Below, one piece after another: positions 33,600 to 42,980 of a DNA stretch of 49,918 nucleotides (its first letter is position 1; each line of letters starts with the position of its first letter). The position numbers were made by a program, and so were the translations under genes. The stretch is from contig NZ_BJUK01000027.1 in assembly GCF_007989625.1 (NCBI RefSeq), positions 1-49,918 on the forward strand. The letters are read 5' to 3'. The notes beneath the pieces are model-generated. The model searched no databases, was not told the origin of the DNA, and saw only the letters and a program-made list of their open reading frames with translations. Source of the DNA: Bisbaumannia pacifica. GTDB taxonomy: Bacteria; Pseudomonadota; Gammaproteobacteria; Pseudomonadales; Halomonadaceae.

Positions 33600-36531
33600 G
33601 GGGATGCTTGCCGTCCTCTCGGTTGGTGGGCAGCCACATCAGGATGCGGGTGCCGCGTTCTCGCTCCGGGGGGGGAGACTCGATATGGATCTGCCCGTGG
33701 TGCTCGGCGATGATGCTGTAGACCAGCGGCAGGCCGAGCCCCGTGCCCTCGCCGGGCGCCTTGGTGGTGGTAAAGGGTTCGAAGAGGTGGTCACGAATGC
33801 TCGCGTCGATGCCCTGACCCTCATCGGTAACGGTAACACAGACACCGTTACCCTCGCGGCTCGCCTCGATCAGCACCTCACCGCCGTCGGGACTGGCGTC
33901 CCGAGCGTTGTTGAGCAGGTTGACGAAGACCTGCACCAGGCGCTGGGCATCGCCTTCGATATGACACCCCCCGGGGCAGAGGTTTCGATAGGTAACATCC
34001 TGACCCGAGCGGGCCAGGTGGATCAAGTGCAGGGCATCCTCCACCACCTCGCGCAGGGCGAGCGTCGCGAAGGCCTGGCCCTGGACATGGCGGCCGCCAT
34101 GGGCGAAACCCACCAGGGAGGAGACGATGCGCGAGACCCGATCGGTGAGCTGCTGGATCTGTTCCGCGGTCTCCAGCAGCTGGGGGTCGTCGGTGTCATA
34201 GCGCAGGTTCTGGGCCAGCGAGGAGATGCCGGTGATGGGGTTGCCGATCTCGTGGGCGACCCCGGCGGCCAGCTGGCCGATGGAGGCCAGGCGGGCGGCA
34301 TGGACCAGCTCTTCTTCCAGCCACTTCATCTCGCTGTGATCCTCCACCAGGACCACGGTGCCGCCGCGCACCGCGTCGTCGGCCTGCAGTTCGGCGCGGC
34401 GTAGGGAGAGGTAGCGCACGCCGCCGTCCAGGCGTACCTCCTGCTTGTAGAGATGATCCTGGCGTTCATCGAACATGCGCCCCAGCAGTTCGCCCCAGGG
34501 GGCCGGCAGGTCGGTGCGCCGCGAGCCGACCACGCTGGCGCCGTCGATGCCGGAGAGTTCGGCCAGGGCGTCGTTCCACATCAGCAGCTCGTCGTCGACG
34601 CCGAAAGCGCACAGCCCCACCGGCAGTCGGGTGAGGATGCGCCGATGGTAGCGGCGCAGGCCGTCGAGCTCCCGGGCCAGGCCGGTGAGCCGCGAGCGAT
34701 AGGCCTCCAGGCGACTCTCCACGAAGTGGATATCGTCGGTGGGTTCCTGGGCGCCACGGCGGTAGGGCAGGTAGCTGTCGACGATATCCTGGGCCACCGA
34801 GGGACCCATCAGCCCGGAGAGGTTGGCCTGCAGGCGGTCGCGCAGGCGGCGCAGGGCATAGGGGCGTCCCTCCTGGGGCGAAATGCGCAGCGCCTCCAGG
34901 GCCCGTTCGACCTCGCGGCGGGCCACCTCCTCGCCGAGTACCGGCGCCAGGCGCTGGATGAATTCCGCGCCATTGCGGGCATCCAGGGGCAGGCGCTTGG
35001 GACGGATCACCGCATCCACCGAGCAGGCCTCGGCGGCGGCGCGTTCACCCTCGGAGGTGCGGGTCAGCAGCGAGACCAGGATAAAGGTGAGGATATTGGT
35101 GGCCAGGGAGACCAGGGTCACCACGTACCAGTCCGGTTCGTTGGCCAGCAGCTCCAGCCCCGGCGGCAGCAGGATGCGTGGCGTCATGCCGGTGAGCAGC
35201 GGCAGCCACATGCCCAGCAGCCAGATCGCCACGCCGACGACGAGGCCGCTGAGCATGCCCTTGCGGTTGGCGCCGGGCCAGTAGAGCACCGCCAGGATGC
35301 CGGGCAGGCACTGGGCCATGCCGACGAAGGCGACGATGCCCAGGGTCATCAGGTCATGGTGGATGCCGACGATGCGGTAGAAGAGCCAGCCGCCGAAGAT
35401 CACCGCGGCGATCAGCGCGCGACGTAGCCAGCGCAGCCAGTGGTAGAGGTCGGGCTGGTGAATCGGCGAGTGGGCCACCAGTACCCAGTGGTTGAGCATC
35501 ATCCCGGAGAGGGCCAGGGCGATCAGGATCAGGGTGCCGCTGGCGGCGGCCAGGCCGGCGATAAACACCAGGCCCTGGATCCAGGGCGATTCCGACAGCC
35601 CGTAGGCCAGGTAGGCGGCGCCCAGCGCCGCGCTATCGGCTCCGACGCGCTGGGCGCCCCACAGGATCAAGGGTACCGGCAGGGCCAGCAGCAGCAGGTA
35701 GAGCGGTAGGCTCCAACTGGCCTGCTGCAGAGTGCGCCGGGAGAGAGTCTCGGCGAAGGCCATATGGAAGAGGTGGGGCATCAGGAAGGCGGCGGCGAAG
35801 AACAGCAGCAGCAGGGTGCGCCACTGCCCCGGGTCGAGGCGGGTCACCTCGGCTTGGATCGCGGCGCCGGGCCCCGCTAGCCAGGCCTGGACGCTGGCCG
35901 GCCCCTCGAAGATCGCGAACAGCGCGAAGGCGCCCAGGGCCAGCAGGGCCAGCAGCTTGATCAGGGACTCGAGGGCGATCACCGCCAGCAGGGTGTCGTG
36001 GCGGGCATGCAGCCGGGTGTGGCGGGCGCCGAAGAGGATCGCGAAGAGCGCGATCACCGCGCTGAAGGCCAGCGCCATCAGCGCCGGGGAGGCGGTGCCG
36101 GTGAGCACACGGGTGACATCGCCGAGGGTCTGGATCTGCAGGGCCAGCAGCGGCAGCACCGCCAGCAGGCTGACCAGGGTGATCAGGGTGCCCACCCAGC
36201 GTGAGCGGAAGCGGAAGGCGAAGAGGTCGGCCAGGGACGACAGCTGATAGGTGCGGGTCAGGCGCTGGATCGGTACCAGCAGCACCGAGGCGAGCAGGAA
36301 GGCCCCGGCGGGTCCCAGGTAATAGGCCAGGTAGCCGTAGCCCGCCTGGCTGGCCAGCTCCAGGCTGCCATAGATGGCCCAGGCGCTGGCATAGACCCCC
36401 AGCGCCAGGGTATAGACGGCGGGGTGGCGCACCAGGCGGATCGGCACCCAGCCCCGCTCCACGGCCAGGGCGGCCAGGAACAGCAACGACAGATAGCCGA
36501 TACCGAGGAGGAATAGCTGGGCGGCGCTCAT
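33577..36531 (-). CDS. cbrA: Sensor kinase CbrA with SLC5-like transporter domain
   Basis: This 984-residue protein combines about 13 membrane spans of a sodium/solute symporter domain (1 to about 490), a linker, a PAS domain (about 600-720: RLPVGLCAFGVDDELLMWNDALAELSG) and a histidine kinase. The phosphorylated histidine is H760 in VAHEIGNPITG. The ATP site has NLLNNARDAS, DEGQGI and GTGLGLPLV. In Pseudomonas CbrA uses the same fusion and can transport histidine, while it senses carbon/nitrogen state. The start follows cbrX by 18 bp with GGGAGG upstream of the ATG. The 23-bp overlap with cbrB points to coupled synthesis. Confidence 0.94.
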   Translation of the reverse strand: MSAAQLFLLGIGYLSLLFLAALAVERGWVPIRLVRHPAVYTLALGVYASAWAIYGSLELASQAGYGYLAYYLGPAGAFLLASVLLVPIQRLTRTYQLSSLADLFAFRFRSRWVGTLITLVSLLAVLPLLALQIQTLGDVTRVLTGTASPALMALAFSAVIALFAILFGARHTRLHARHDTLLAVIALESLIKLLALLALGAFALFAIFEGPASVQAWLAGPGAAIQAEVTRLDPGQWRTLLLLFFAAAFLMPHLFHMAFAETLSRRTLQQASWSLPLYLLLLALPVPLILWGAQRVGADSAALGAAYLAYGLSESPWIQGLVFIAGLAAASGTLILIALALSGMMLNHWVLVAHSPIHQPDLYHWLRWLRRALIAAVIFGGWLFYRIVGIHHDLMTLGIVAFVGMAQCLPGILAVLYWPGANRKGMLSGLVVGVAIWLLGMWLPLLTGMTPRILLPPGLELLANEPDWYVVTLVSLATNILTFILVSLLTRTSEGERAAAEACSVDAVIRPKRLPLDARNGAEFIQRLAPVLGEEVARREVERALEALRISPQEGRPYALRRLRDRLQANLSGLMGPSVAQDIVDSYLPYRRGAQEPTDDIHFVESRLEAYRSRLTGLARELDGLRRYHRRILTRLPVGLCAFGVDDELLMWNDALAELSGIDGASVVGSRRTDLPAPWGELLGRMFDERQDHLYKQEVRLDGGVRYLSLRRAELQADDAVRGGTVVLVEDHSEMKWLEEELVHAARLASIGQLAAGVAHEIGNPITGISSLAQNLRYDTDDPQLLETAEQIQQLTDRVSRIVSSLVGFAHGGRHVQGQAFATLALREVVEDALHLIHLARSGQDVTYRNLCPGGCHIEGDAQRLVQVFVNLLNNARDASPDGGEVLIEASREGNGVCVTVTDEGQGIDASIRDHLFEPFTTTKAPGEGTGLGLPLVYSIIAEHHGQIHIESPPPERERGTRILMWLPTNREDGKHPHEPDSDR

Positions 36532-36549
36532 GGGCGGACCTCCCGGAAA

Positions 36550-36729
36550 TCAGCCATGTTCATCCAGTTTCCTCTTCTGCTCCAGCCATAGCGACAGGGC
36601 GATCAGGCCGCCCCAGATCAGGAAGGGCCGGTACCAGGCGCTGTCCGGCGAGGCCCAGCCGCTCATCAGCAGCGGCGAGAGCAGGTAGCCGCCGAATACC
36701 AGGAACAGCATCAGCCGGTAGAGATACAT
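36550..36729 (-). CDS. cbrX: Small membrane protein CbrX
   Basis: This is a 59-codon gene too short for common ORF cut-offs. The product begins MYLYRLMLFLVFGGYLLSPL, has a second hydrophobic stretch around residues 35-48 (YRPFLIWGGLIALSLWLE) and ends QKRKLDEHG. AGGAG lies 7-8 bases upstream of the ATG at 36729. It is 18 bp before cbrA and 26 bp after the gluQ stop. In Pseudomonas a small cbrX ORF occupies this position and affects cbrA translation. By analogy this is a coupled leader gene or small partner of CbrA; its own function is unknown. Confidence 0.82.
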   Translation of the reverse strand: MYLYRLMLFLVFGGYLLSPLLMSGWASPDSAWYRPFLIWGGLIALSLWLEQKRKLDEHG

Positions 36730-36755
36730 GGGACGCTCCTCTGCTGCGGGGCGAA

Positions 36756-37637
36756 TCAGGGCTGGGGGCGCTGGGCATCGGCGCGTAGCCGTGCCACCGA
36801 CCAGCGGGGGATCGCCTCGGCCAGTTGCACCGCCACCGGCTCGCGGATCAGCCCCGGCGCCGGCGCCTGATCCAGGGCCTTCAGGGCGCGGTGCAGCAGG
36901 CGCCGTACCTCGGGGCCTTCCCAGGGCAGGGCCGGCGCCAGGTTCTGCTTGGAGAGCTTCTGGCCATCGGCGCCGAGAATCAACGGCAGGTGCAGATAGC
37001 GGGGCTCGGGCAGCCCCAGGGCCGCCTGCAGCTGGCGCTGCCAGGGAGTGTTGTCGAGCAGGTCGTGACCACGCACGACATCGCTGATGCCCTGGGCGGC
37101 ATCATCCACCACCACCGCCAACTGGTAGGCCCAGAGGTCATCCTTGCGCTTGAGCACCACGTCGCCGAGGGTCGCCGGATCGAAGCGCTGGGCGCCGAAG
37201 AGGCGATCCTGCCACTCGACCGGGCGCAGGCCCAGGTCGCTGCGCAGGCGCCAGGCCAGCGGTTTGCCGGGCTCGTGCACCCCGTCGCGACACCAGCCGG
37301 GGTAGATGGGGTGGTCGCGCCACTGCTTGCGGGAGCAGCTGCAGGGGTACGCCAGCCCCTGATCGATCAGGCACTCCAGGGCCGCCTGGTAGGCGTCGTG
37401 GCGGTCGCTCTGGTAGTGCACCGGGCCATCCCAGTGCAGGCCGAAGGCCTCCAGCTGGCGCAGGATGGTGTCGCCGGCACCGGCGGGGCAGCGTGGCGGG
37501 TCGATGTCCTCGATTCGCAGCAGCCAGTCGCCGCCGGCCTGGCGGGCGTCCAGGTAGCTGCCCAGGGCGGCGACCAGGGAACCGAAGTGCAGGGGGCCCG
37601 AGGGCGTCGGGGCGAAGCGGCCTCGATAGCGTGGCAT
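36756..37637 (-). CDS. gluQ: Glutamyl-Q tRNA(Asp) synthetase
   Basis: GluQ-RS attaches glutamate to queuosine at the wobble base of tRNA-Asp. The 293-residue protein keeps the catalytic half of glutamyl-tRNA synthetase ([26 protein letters not shown], with HFGS as the HIGH-like motif; KLSKQN as the KMSKS-like motif). It lacks the anticodon-binding domain. A zinc site appears as PCSCSRKQW...YPGWC. I chose the ATG at 37637, where the conserved start lies. It follows dksA across a terminator at 37661-37685, a layout known from other gammaproteobacteria. Confidence 0.95.
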   Translation of the reverse strand: MPRYRGRFAPTPSGPLHFGSLVAALGSYLDARQAGGDWLLRIEDIDPPRCPAGAGDTILRQLEAFGLHWDGPVHYQSDRHDAYQAALECLIDQGLAYPCSCSRKQWRDHPIYPGWCRDGVHEPGKPLAWRLRSDLGLRPVEWQDRLFGAQRFDPATLGDVVLKRKDDLWAYQLAVVVDDAAQGISDVVRGHDLLDNTPWQRQLQAALGLPEPRYLHLPLILGADGQKLSKQNLAPALPWEGPEVRRLLHRALKALDQAPAPGLIREPVAVQLAEAIPRWSVARLRADAQRPQP

Positions 37638-37660
37638 GGCGGACTCCGTCGGCGGAAAGG

Positions 37661-37685
37661 CAAACGGGCACCCGAGGGTGCCCGT
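37661..37685 (-). terminator. Terminator between dksA and gluQ
   Basis: A 9-bp stem (ACGGGCACC with GGTGCCCGT, loop CTCG) is followed on the minus strand by a short T tract (GTTTGCC). It lies 22 bp past dksA and would reduce read-through into gluQ. A comparable terminator between these two genes has been described in Shigella. Confidence 0.75.
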
Positions 37686-37706
37686 CACGCTGGTATCGCC
37701 GGGGGG

Positions 37707-38144
37707 TTAGCCGCCGAGCTGCTTCTCCTTGAGCTCGGCCAGGGTCTTGCAGTCCACGCAGAGGGTGGCGGTGGGGCGTGCCTCGAGGCGTCGAATGCCG
37801 ATCTCGACGCCACAGGCCTCGCAGAAACCGTAGTCGTCTTCGTCGATCTTCTCGATGGTCTCGTTGATCTTCTTGAGCAGCTTGCGCTCCCGGTCGCGGG
37901 TCCGCAGCTCGAGGCTGAAGCCCTCTTCCTGGGTGGCACGATCCGCTGGGTCCGCATAGTTGTTGGCGTCTTCCTGCAGGTGACGCACGGTGCGGTCCAC
38001 TTCTTCCATGAGCTCCTGTTTCCAGTCGAGCAGGATCTGTCGGAAGTGCTCCAGCTGCTTCTCGTTCATGTACTCTTCACCCGGTGCCGCTTCGTACGGG
38101 GTGAATTTCTTTGGCGCTTCCGTCTTTTGTGCTGCTACTGGCAT
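37707..38144 (-). CDS. dksA: RNA polymerase-binding transcription factor DksA
   Basis: DksA binds the secondary channel of RNA polymerase and works with ppGpp in the stringent response. The 145-residue protein has the coiled coil with the tip motif DPADRA (D65, D68, A70, corresponding to E. coli D71/D74/A76). The zinc finger has all four cysteines (CEAC...CVDC), so it is the canonical zinc form. It has a promoter at 38224-38252 and is followed by gluQ, cbrX, cbrA and cbrB. Confidence 0.97.
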   Translation of the reverse strand: MPVAAQKTEAPKKFTPYEAAPGEEYMNEKQLEHFRQILLDWKQELMEEVDRTVRHLQEDANNYADPADRATQEEGFSLELRTRDRERKLLKKINETIEKIDEDDYGFCEACGVEIGIRRLEARPTATLCVDCKTLAELKEKQLGG

Positions 38145-38223
38145 GGGGGCTGCCTCATTGCTCGAGTGACTGGGGCCGATGCCCGGTCGGGCAGGCGCAC
38201 TGCTGCCGGCCCAAAGCCTTGCT

Positions 38224-38252
38224 TATTTAGCGAAAAAACGCCCGCATTGCAA
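38224..38252 (-). promoter_or_regulatory. dksA promoter
   Basis: On the minus strand, -35 TTGCAA (38247-38252) and -10 TAAATA (38224-38229) are separated by 17 bp. It is about 80 bp before dksA in the divergent 238-bp gap with the aminotransferase gene; the rest of the gap shows no clear element. Confidence 0.65.
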
Positions 38253-38382
38253 CTGTCACATGATCCGGAGGTGCCGGCTGATGCCGCAGCCGGTTACAAT
38301 TCCGTTTGACCGTGGCCCCCGCCAGAGGTGCCATATCGAGCCATCGAGAGGCCGGATCGTGGCCGTTGAAGGAGAGTGAGGC

Positions 38383-39543
38383 ATGAGTTGGAGCGCGCGA
38401 CTGGATCGCGTCGAGCCCTTCCGGGTGATGAGCCTGCTGGAGGTGGCCCAGGGGCGGGAGGCCGCCGGCCATGACGTGATTCACCTGGAGGTGGGCGAGC
38501 CGGATTTCGCCACCCCGGAGGCGGTGGTGGCGGCGGGACAGCGGGCCCTGGCCGCGGGGCAGACCCGTTACACGCCGGCGGCGGGCCTGCCGGCGCTGCG
38601 CGAGGCCATCGCCGGCCACTACGCCGAGCGCTTCGGCGCCGAGGTCGATCCGGCGCGCATCCTGGTCACCCCCGGCGCCTCCGGAGCCCTGCTGCTGGCT
38701 AGCCAGCTGCTGGTGCAGCGCGGCGACCGGGTGCTGATGGCCGACCCCACCTACCCCTGCAATCGCCACTTCATGGCCCTGGCCGAGGCCGAACTGGATA
38801 CCGTGGCGGTGGGGCCGGCGAGCGGCTGGCAACTGGATGCCGAGTTGGTGGCCCGGCATTGGCGCGATACCACGCGCCTGGCGATGCTGGCCACTCCCTC
38901 CAACCCCACCGGCCATATGCTGGATGCCGACCAACTGGCGGCGGTGGCGGCGGCGGTCGAGGCGCGCGGCGGCGCCCTGTTGGTGGATGAGATCTATCAG
39001 GGGCTGACCTATGGGGTCGAGCCGGTCTCGGCGGCGGCGGCGGCTCCCGAGGCCTTCGTGGTCAACAGCTTCTCCAAGTATTTCGGCATGACCGGCTGGC
39101 GCCTGGGCTGGCTGCTGGCCCCGGAGGCGGCGGTGGAGCCCCTGACGCGGCTGGCCCAGAACGTCTTCCTGGCCGCCTCCACCCCGGCCCAGCATGCCGC
39201 CCTGGCGGCCTTCACCCCGACCTGCCTAGACGAGCTGGAGAGTCGTCGCCGGGAGCTGGAACGGCGTCGGGATGCCCTGCTGGCGGGGCTGGCACGCCTC
39301 GACTTGGCGCCCTCGCTGCCGCCCCAGGGGGCCTTCTATGTGTGGCTGGATATCTCCCGCTACAGCCGTGACAGTCAGGCCTTCTGCCAGCAACTGCTGG
39401 AGGAGGAGAGCGTCGCCATCACCCCGGGCATCGACTTCGCGGTGCGTGGCGGCGAGCACCATGTGCGGATCGCCTTCACCACCTCGGTGGCGCGCCTGGA
39501 GGAGGCCCTGAGTCGCCTCGAACGCTTCCTGGGGCGGCTATGA
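38383..39543 (+). CDS. Class I/II pyridoxal-phosphate aminotransferase
   Basis: This 386-residue fold-type I enzyme has the PLP lysine in NSFSKYFGMTGWRLGWLLAP, the LEVGEPDF N-terminal segment, TPSNPTGHMLD (substrate arginine region) and the DEIYQGLTYG aspartate that binds PLP. The C-terminal carboxylate-binding arginine is in HHVRIAFT. It resembles the aspartate/aromatic aminotransferase group, but I cannot assign a substrate. P. aeruginosa has an aminotransferase at this place next to dksA. The gene overlaps sfsA by 4 bp. Confidence 0.9.
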   Translation: MSWSARLDRVEPFRVMSLLEVAQGREAAGHDVIHLEVGEPDFATPEAVVAAGQRALAAGQTRYTPAAGLPALREAIAGHYAERFGAEVDPARILVTPGASGALLLASQLLVQRGDRVLMADPTYPCNRHFMALAEAELDTVAVGPASGWQLDAELVARHWRDTTRLAMLATPSNPTGHMLDADQLAAVAAAVEARGGALLVDEIYQGLTYGVEPVSAAAAAPEAFVVNSFSKYFGMTGWRLGWLLAPEAAVEPLTRLAQNVFLAASTPAQHAALAAFTPTCLDELESRRRELERRRDALLAGLARLDLAPSLPPQGAFYVWLDISRYSRDSQAFCQQLLEEESVAITPGIDFAVRGGEHHVRIAFTTSVARLEEALSRLERFLGRL

Positions 39544-40334
39544 AGCAGGATGTCATCGCTGATGCCCCCGGGCAGCCCGAGCCGGCATCGCAAGCCGCGC
39601 TTTCCATGACCTATCCCGCCCTGACGCCGGGCATCCTGCGCCGGCGCTACAAGCGCTTCCTGGCCGACGTGGAGCTGGCCGATGGCTCCCTGGTGGTGGC
39701 CCACTGCCCCAATACCGGCTCCATGCGCGCGGTCAATGTGCCGGGCTGCCGGGTCTGGCTGGCCGCCAGCGACAACCCCAAGCGCAAGCTGGCCTGGACC
39801 TGGGAGCTAATCGAACTGCCCCAGCCGGAGGGCGGTGTCGCCTTCGCCTCGGTGCATACCGGGCGCGCCAATGGCATCGTCGAGGCGGCGTTGCGCGAGG
39901 GCGTGGTAAGCGAGCTGGCCGGCTTCGCCGAGCTCAGGCGCGAGGTGCGGGTGGAGGGGGCGCGCCTCGACTTCCGGCTGAGCGACGATCGGGGCGAGCC
40001 GACCTATGTGGAGGTCAAGCAGGTGACCCTGCGCGAGGCCGATGGCGGCGGCTACTTCCCCGACGCGGTCAGCGAGCGGGGCCGCAAGCACCTGGAGGTA
40101 CTGGCCGACCTGGCCGCGGAGGGGCATCGGGCGGTGCTGCTGTTCTGCGTGGCCCATACCGCCATCCCCTCGGTGGCCCCGGCGATGCATCTCGACCCCC
40201 GCTATGCCGAGACCCTGAGACGGGTCGCCGAGGCGGGGGTGGAGGTGCTGGCCTATGGCTGTGAGGTGGTCGTTGAGGCCGGAGTGCCCCGGGGCATCCG
40301 GTTGGTCAGGCGGCTGCCCGTTCACCTGGGATAG
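39540..40334 (+). CDS. sfsA: SfsA (sugar fermentation stimulation) family protein
   Basis: The RRRYKRFLADVEL, HCPNTGSM, GRANGIVEAAL and TYVEVKQVTL segments identify SfsA, a nuclease-like DNA/RNA-binding family named for an E. coli maltose phenotype. Its exact role is unclear. The frame from the overlapping ATG at 39540 gives 264 residues; the ATG at 39606 gives 242, closer to the family norm, but it has no visible ribosome site. I list the longer frame because of the ATGA coupling with the aminotransferase. The catalytic-looking acidic and lysine residues (EVKQ) are present. Confidence 0.92.
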   Translation: MKQDVIADAPGQPEPASQAALSMTYPALTPGILRRRYKRFLADVELADGSLVVAHCPNTGSMRAVNVPGCRVWLAASDNPKRKLAWTWELIELPQPEGGVAFASVHTGRANGIVEAALREGVVSELAGFAELRREVRVEGARLDFRLSDDRGEPTYVEVKQVTLREADGGGYFPDAVSERGRKHLEVLADLAAEGHRAVLLFCVAHTAIPSVAPAMHLDPRYAETLRRVAEAGVEVLAYGCEVVVEAGVPRGIRLVRRLPVHLG

Positions 40335-40349
40335 AGACGCCAGGGCGTA

Positions 40350-40673
40350 TCACTCGGCCAGATGAATCTGGCCGTCGTCGTCGATGCGAATTGCCACCGG
40401 GACCAGGTGGCGCCCCTGGCAGGGCCCGAAGACGCATTCGCCGCTCTCCGGCAGGAAGAGGGCGCCGTGCATGCTGCACTGAATCAGCTCGCCGCCGGGC
40501 TCGAGGAAGACATCCGGCTGGAAGTCGAGGCCGATGCCCTGATGGGGGCAGCGGTTCTCGAAGGCGCTGATCCGGCCGTGTACCCGCACCAGGAAGGCCT
40601 CGCGGCCGTCCGGCAGGCGCAGGCCCAGGGCCGCGGTGGCATCCAGTTGGGAGCGGTGGGCGATAGCACTCAT
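40350..40673 (-). CDS. Rieske-type [2Fe-2S] ferredoxin
   Basis: This 107-residue protein has both Rieske cluster boxes: CPHQG and CSMHG (C-x-H...C-x-x-H). It has no membrane anchor or oxygenase domain, so it is a small electron carrier or ferredoxin. Its ATG shares a base with the stop of the DUF4426 gene, pointing to the same transcript as metX-metW-DUF4426. The redox partner is not in the window. Confidence 0.9.
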   Translation of the reverse strand: MSAIAHRSQLDATAALGLRLPDGREAFLVRVHGRISAFENRCPHQGIGLDFQPDVFLEPGGELIQCSMHGALFLPESGECVFGPCQGRHLVPVAIRIDDDGQIHLAE

Positions 40674-41128
40674 CAGCGATCGATATAAAAGCGTTGCATG
40701 AAGCCGACTTGGGCGGGGTCGGCGTTGCGGTCATAGCCCACCTCCAGCTCGAAGCGCATCGGCTCGTCCTCCTGGATGCGGAAGGTGGCCAGGTGGTAGA
40801 TGGCCTCGCCATCGCGCACGGTGCGGAATGCCAGGTTCTGGGTCTGGCCGGCCAGGTTGCCGACGCGACCGCTGACCCAGGCATTCGCCGGCCGGGTGGT
40901 GCCGTCCTCCTGCTCCTCGAGCACGCTGATATTGAGCAACGCCATCACCTGGCTGCGCTGAATATCGTAGGCGGCGGCCACCTCCGGCGTCAGGAAGCTG
41001 GTGTTGATGGCGCTGTAGTGGATCTGGTAGTTGCCGACCCGCTCGTACTGCTGGGCCTGGGCGCCGGCCGCCAGCAGCCAGGCCAGCAGGCCGCTAAGCA
41101 GCCAGGCGCCGAGAGTCTTGGCCTTCAT
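40673..41128 (-). CDS. Secreted DUF4426-family protein
   Basis: This 151-residue protein has a Sec signal peptide (MKAKTLGAWLLSGLLAWLLAAGAQA, cleaved near AQA-QQ). The YQIHYSAINTSFLTPEVAAAYDIQRS segment is typical of DUF4426, a periplasmic beta-rich family usually encoded next to metW. The function is unknown. It lies 29 bp after metW and overlaps the Rieske gene by 1 bp. Confidence 0.85.
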   Translation of the reverse strand: MKAKTLGAWLLSGLLAWLLAAGAQAQQYERVGNYQIHYSAINTSFLTPEVAAAYDIQRSQVMALLNISVLEEQEDGTTRPANAWVSGRVGNLAGQTQNLAFRTVRDGEAIYHLATFRIQEDEPMRFELEVGYDRNADPAQVGFMQRFYIDR

Positions 41129-41157
41129 GGTCTTTCCCCTTACTTATTGCCTTCGAT

Positions 41158-41760
41158 TCAGCCGCCCGGGCCCCGGCTGACCCGGAACACGGCGGTCTCG
41201 CCACACAGGTTGGGCCACAGCCGCGAGGTCCAGTGCCCCTCGTGCTCGCCGTTGCCCACCGCCCGGTCGCTGATGATCAGACCCTTGTCACGGCACAGGC
41301 GTTCAAAGTCGTTGAAGGTCGAGAGATGGATGTTGGGGGTGTCGTACCAGGCGTGGGGCAGCGACTTGGAGACCGGCATATAGCCCTTGAAGCCCAGGTA
41401 GAGGCGATGCCGCCAGTAGGCGAAGTTGGGGAAGGTGATGATGCACTCCCCGGCCACCCGCAGCATCTCGTCGAGCATCAGGTCGGGGCGACGCAGGGCC
41501 TGCAGGGCCTGGGTCATGATCACCAGGTCGCAGGCGTCGTCGTCGAAGTTGGCCAGGCCTTCGTCGAGGTTCTGCTCGATGACATTGACGCCCTTCTCGA
41601 TACAGGCGGTGATGCCGTCGGGATCGATCTCCAGGCCGTAACCGGTGACTCCCTTGTCCCGGGCCAGGGCGGCCAGCAGGGTGCCGTCGCCGCAGCCCAG
41701 GTCGAGGACCCGGGCCCTCTCGGGCACCCAGCCATGAATCAGCTTGAGGTCGGCGCGCAT
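41158..41760 (-). CDS. metW: MetW methyltransferase-like protein
   Basis: This 200-residue protein has the SAM-binding motif VLDLGCGDGTLLAAL and the MetW-specific LIEQNLDEGLANF and FPNFAYWRHRLYL regions. MetW partners MetX in methionine synthesis in many proteobacteria and may be needed for full MetX activity. Its ATG shares a base with the metX stop (41760), so it is co-translated. Confidence 0.95.
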   Translation of the reverse strand: MRADLKLIHGWVPERARVLDLGCGDGTLLAALARDKGVTGYGLEIDPDGITACIEKGVNVIEQNLDEGLANFDDDACDLVIMTQALQALRRPDLMLDEMLRVAGECIITFPNFAYWRHRLYLGFKGYMPVSKSLPHAWYDTPNIHLSTFNDFERLCRDKGLIISDRAVGNGEHEGHWTSRLWPNLCGETAVFRVSRGPGG

Positions 41761-42914
41761 CAGTGGGCCTCCAGGTTCAGGTCGCGGGCCACGCGCTTCA
41801 TGAAACCGGCGAATACCGCCTGATAGCGGGGCTCCGGCAGCAGGAAGGCGTCGTGGCCATGGGGCGAGTCGATATTGGCGAAGCTGACCGCCTTGCCGGC
41901 GCGGATCAGTGCATCCACCAGTTCCCGGGAGCGCGACGGCGGGAAGCGCCAGTCGGTGGAGAAGCTCACCACCAGGAAGGGGCAGCTGGCCGGGGCCAGG
42001 GCCGCGGCCAGGTCGCCGCCGTGGGGCGCCGCCGGATCGAAGTAGTCCAGGGCCTTGGTCATCAACAGGTAGGTGTTGGCATCGAAGCGGTTGGAGAAGG
42101 TGTCGCCCTGGTAACGCAGGTAGGACTCCACCTGGAACTCCACGTCGTAGCCGAAGTTGAAGTCGTCGCTGCGCAGGTCGCGGCCGAACTTGCTGCCCAT
42201 GGCATCTTCGGAGAGGTAAGTGATGTGTCCCACCATCCTGGCCAGCTTGAGGCCGCGCCGCGGCAGGGTGTCGTGCTCGGCGTAGCGGCCGTCATGGAAG
42301 TCCGGGTCAGAGCGGATCGCCTGGCGGGCCACCTCGTTGAAGGCGATGTTCTGCGCCGAGAGCTTGGGGGTGGCGGCGATCACCGCCGCATTGGCCACCC
42401 GTTCCGGGTAGTTGAGGCTCCACTGCAGCACCTGCATGCCGCCCAGGCTGCCGCCGATCACCGCGGCGAAGCGCTGGATGCCCAGGCGGTCGGCCAGCCG
42501 CGCCTGGCTATGTACCCAGTCGGTGACCGTCATCATCGGGAAGTCGGGGCCCCACTGGCGGCCGGTGGCCGGATTATGGCTCAGCGGCCCGGTGCTGCCG
42601 TGGCAGCCACCCAGGTTGTTCAGGGAGACGACGAAGAAGCGCTCGGTGTCGATGCTCTTGCCGGGACCGATATGCGCATCCCACCAGCCGGGTTTGCGGT
42701 CGTCGGGGCTGTGGTAGCCGGCGGCATGGTGGTGGCCGGAGAGGGCGTGGCAGATCAGTACCGCATTGCTACGCTCGGCATTGAGCTCGCCGTAGGTCTC
42801 GTAGACCAGCTCGTAGCTGGGCAGGGTGCGGCCGCAGGCCAGCTCCAGAGGCGCATCGAAATGCGCGGTCTGCGGGGTGACCAGGCCGACCGAATCACGG
42901 GGTAGCTCGGGCAT
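41760..42914 (-). CDS. metX: Homoserine O-acyltransferase MetX
   Basis: This 384-residue alpha/beta hydrolase acylates homoserine in methionine biosynthesis. The nucleophile S156 sits in GGSLGGMQ, the oxyanion region is HALSGHHH, and the catalytic aspartate and histidine occur late ([16 protein letters not shown] and [10 protein letters not shown]). Sequence alone does not tell acetyl- from succinyl-transferase; gammaproteobacterial MetX paired with MetW is often a succinyltransferase. It is the first of four overlapping or close genes metX-metW-DUF4426-Rieske. Confidence 0.93.
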   Translation of the reverse strand: MPELPRDSVGLVTPQTAHFDAPLELACGRTLPSYELVYETYGELNAERSNAVLICHALSGHHHAAGYHSPDDRKPGWWDAHIGPGKSIDTERFFVVSLNNLGGCHGSTGPLSHNPATGRQWGPDFPMMTVTDWVHSQARLADRLGIQRFAAVIGGSLGGMQVLQWSLNYPERVANAAVIAATPKLSAQNIAFNEVARQAIRSDPDFHDGRYAEHDTLPRRGLKLARMVGHITYLSEDAMGSKFGRDLRSDDFNFGYDVEFQVESYLRYQGDTFSNRFDANTYLLMTKALDYFDPAAPHGGDLAAALAPASCPFLVVSFSTDWRFPPSRSRELVDALIRAGKAVSFANIDSPHGHDAFLLPEPRYQAVFAGFMKRVARDLNLEAH

Positions 42915-42955
42915 GGGGTCCTTGGTGTCCAGTCGTGTCGTTATGTTATCGAAGG

Positions 42956-42977
42956 GCGTGCCGCCGGGGCGGCACGC
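42956..42977 (-). other. GC-rich hairpin after yggT
   Basis: The arms GCGTGCCGCC and GGCGGCACGC meet with almost no loop, directly behind the yggT stop. No T tract follows, so termination is doubtful; it could stabilise the 3' end or attenuate read-through into metX. Confidence 0.4.
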
Positions 42978-42980
42978 GCC

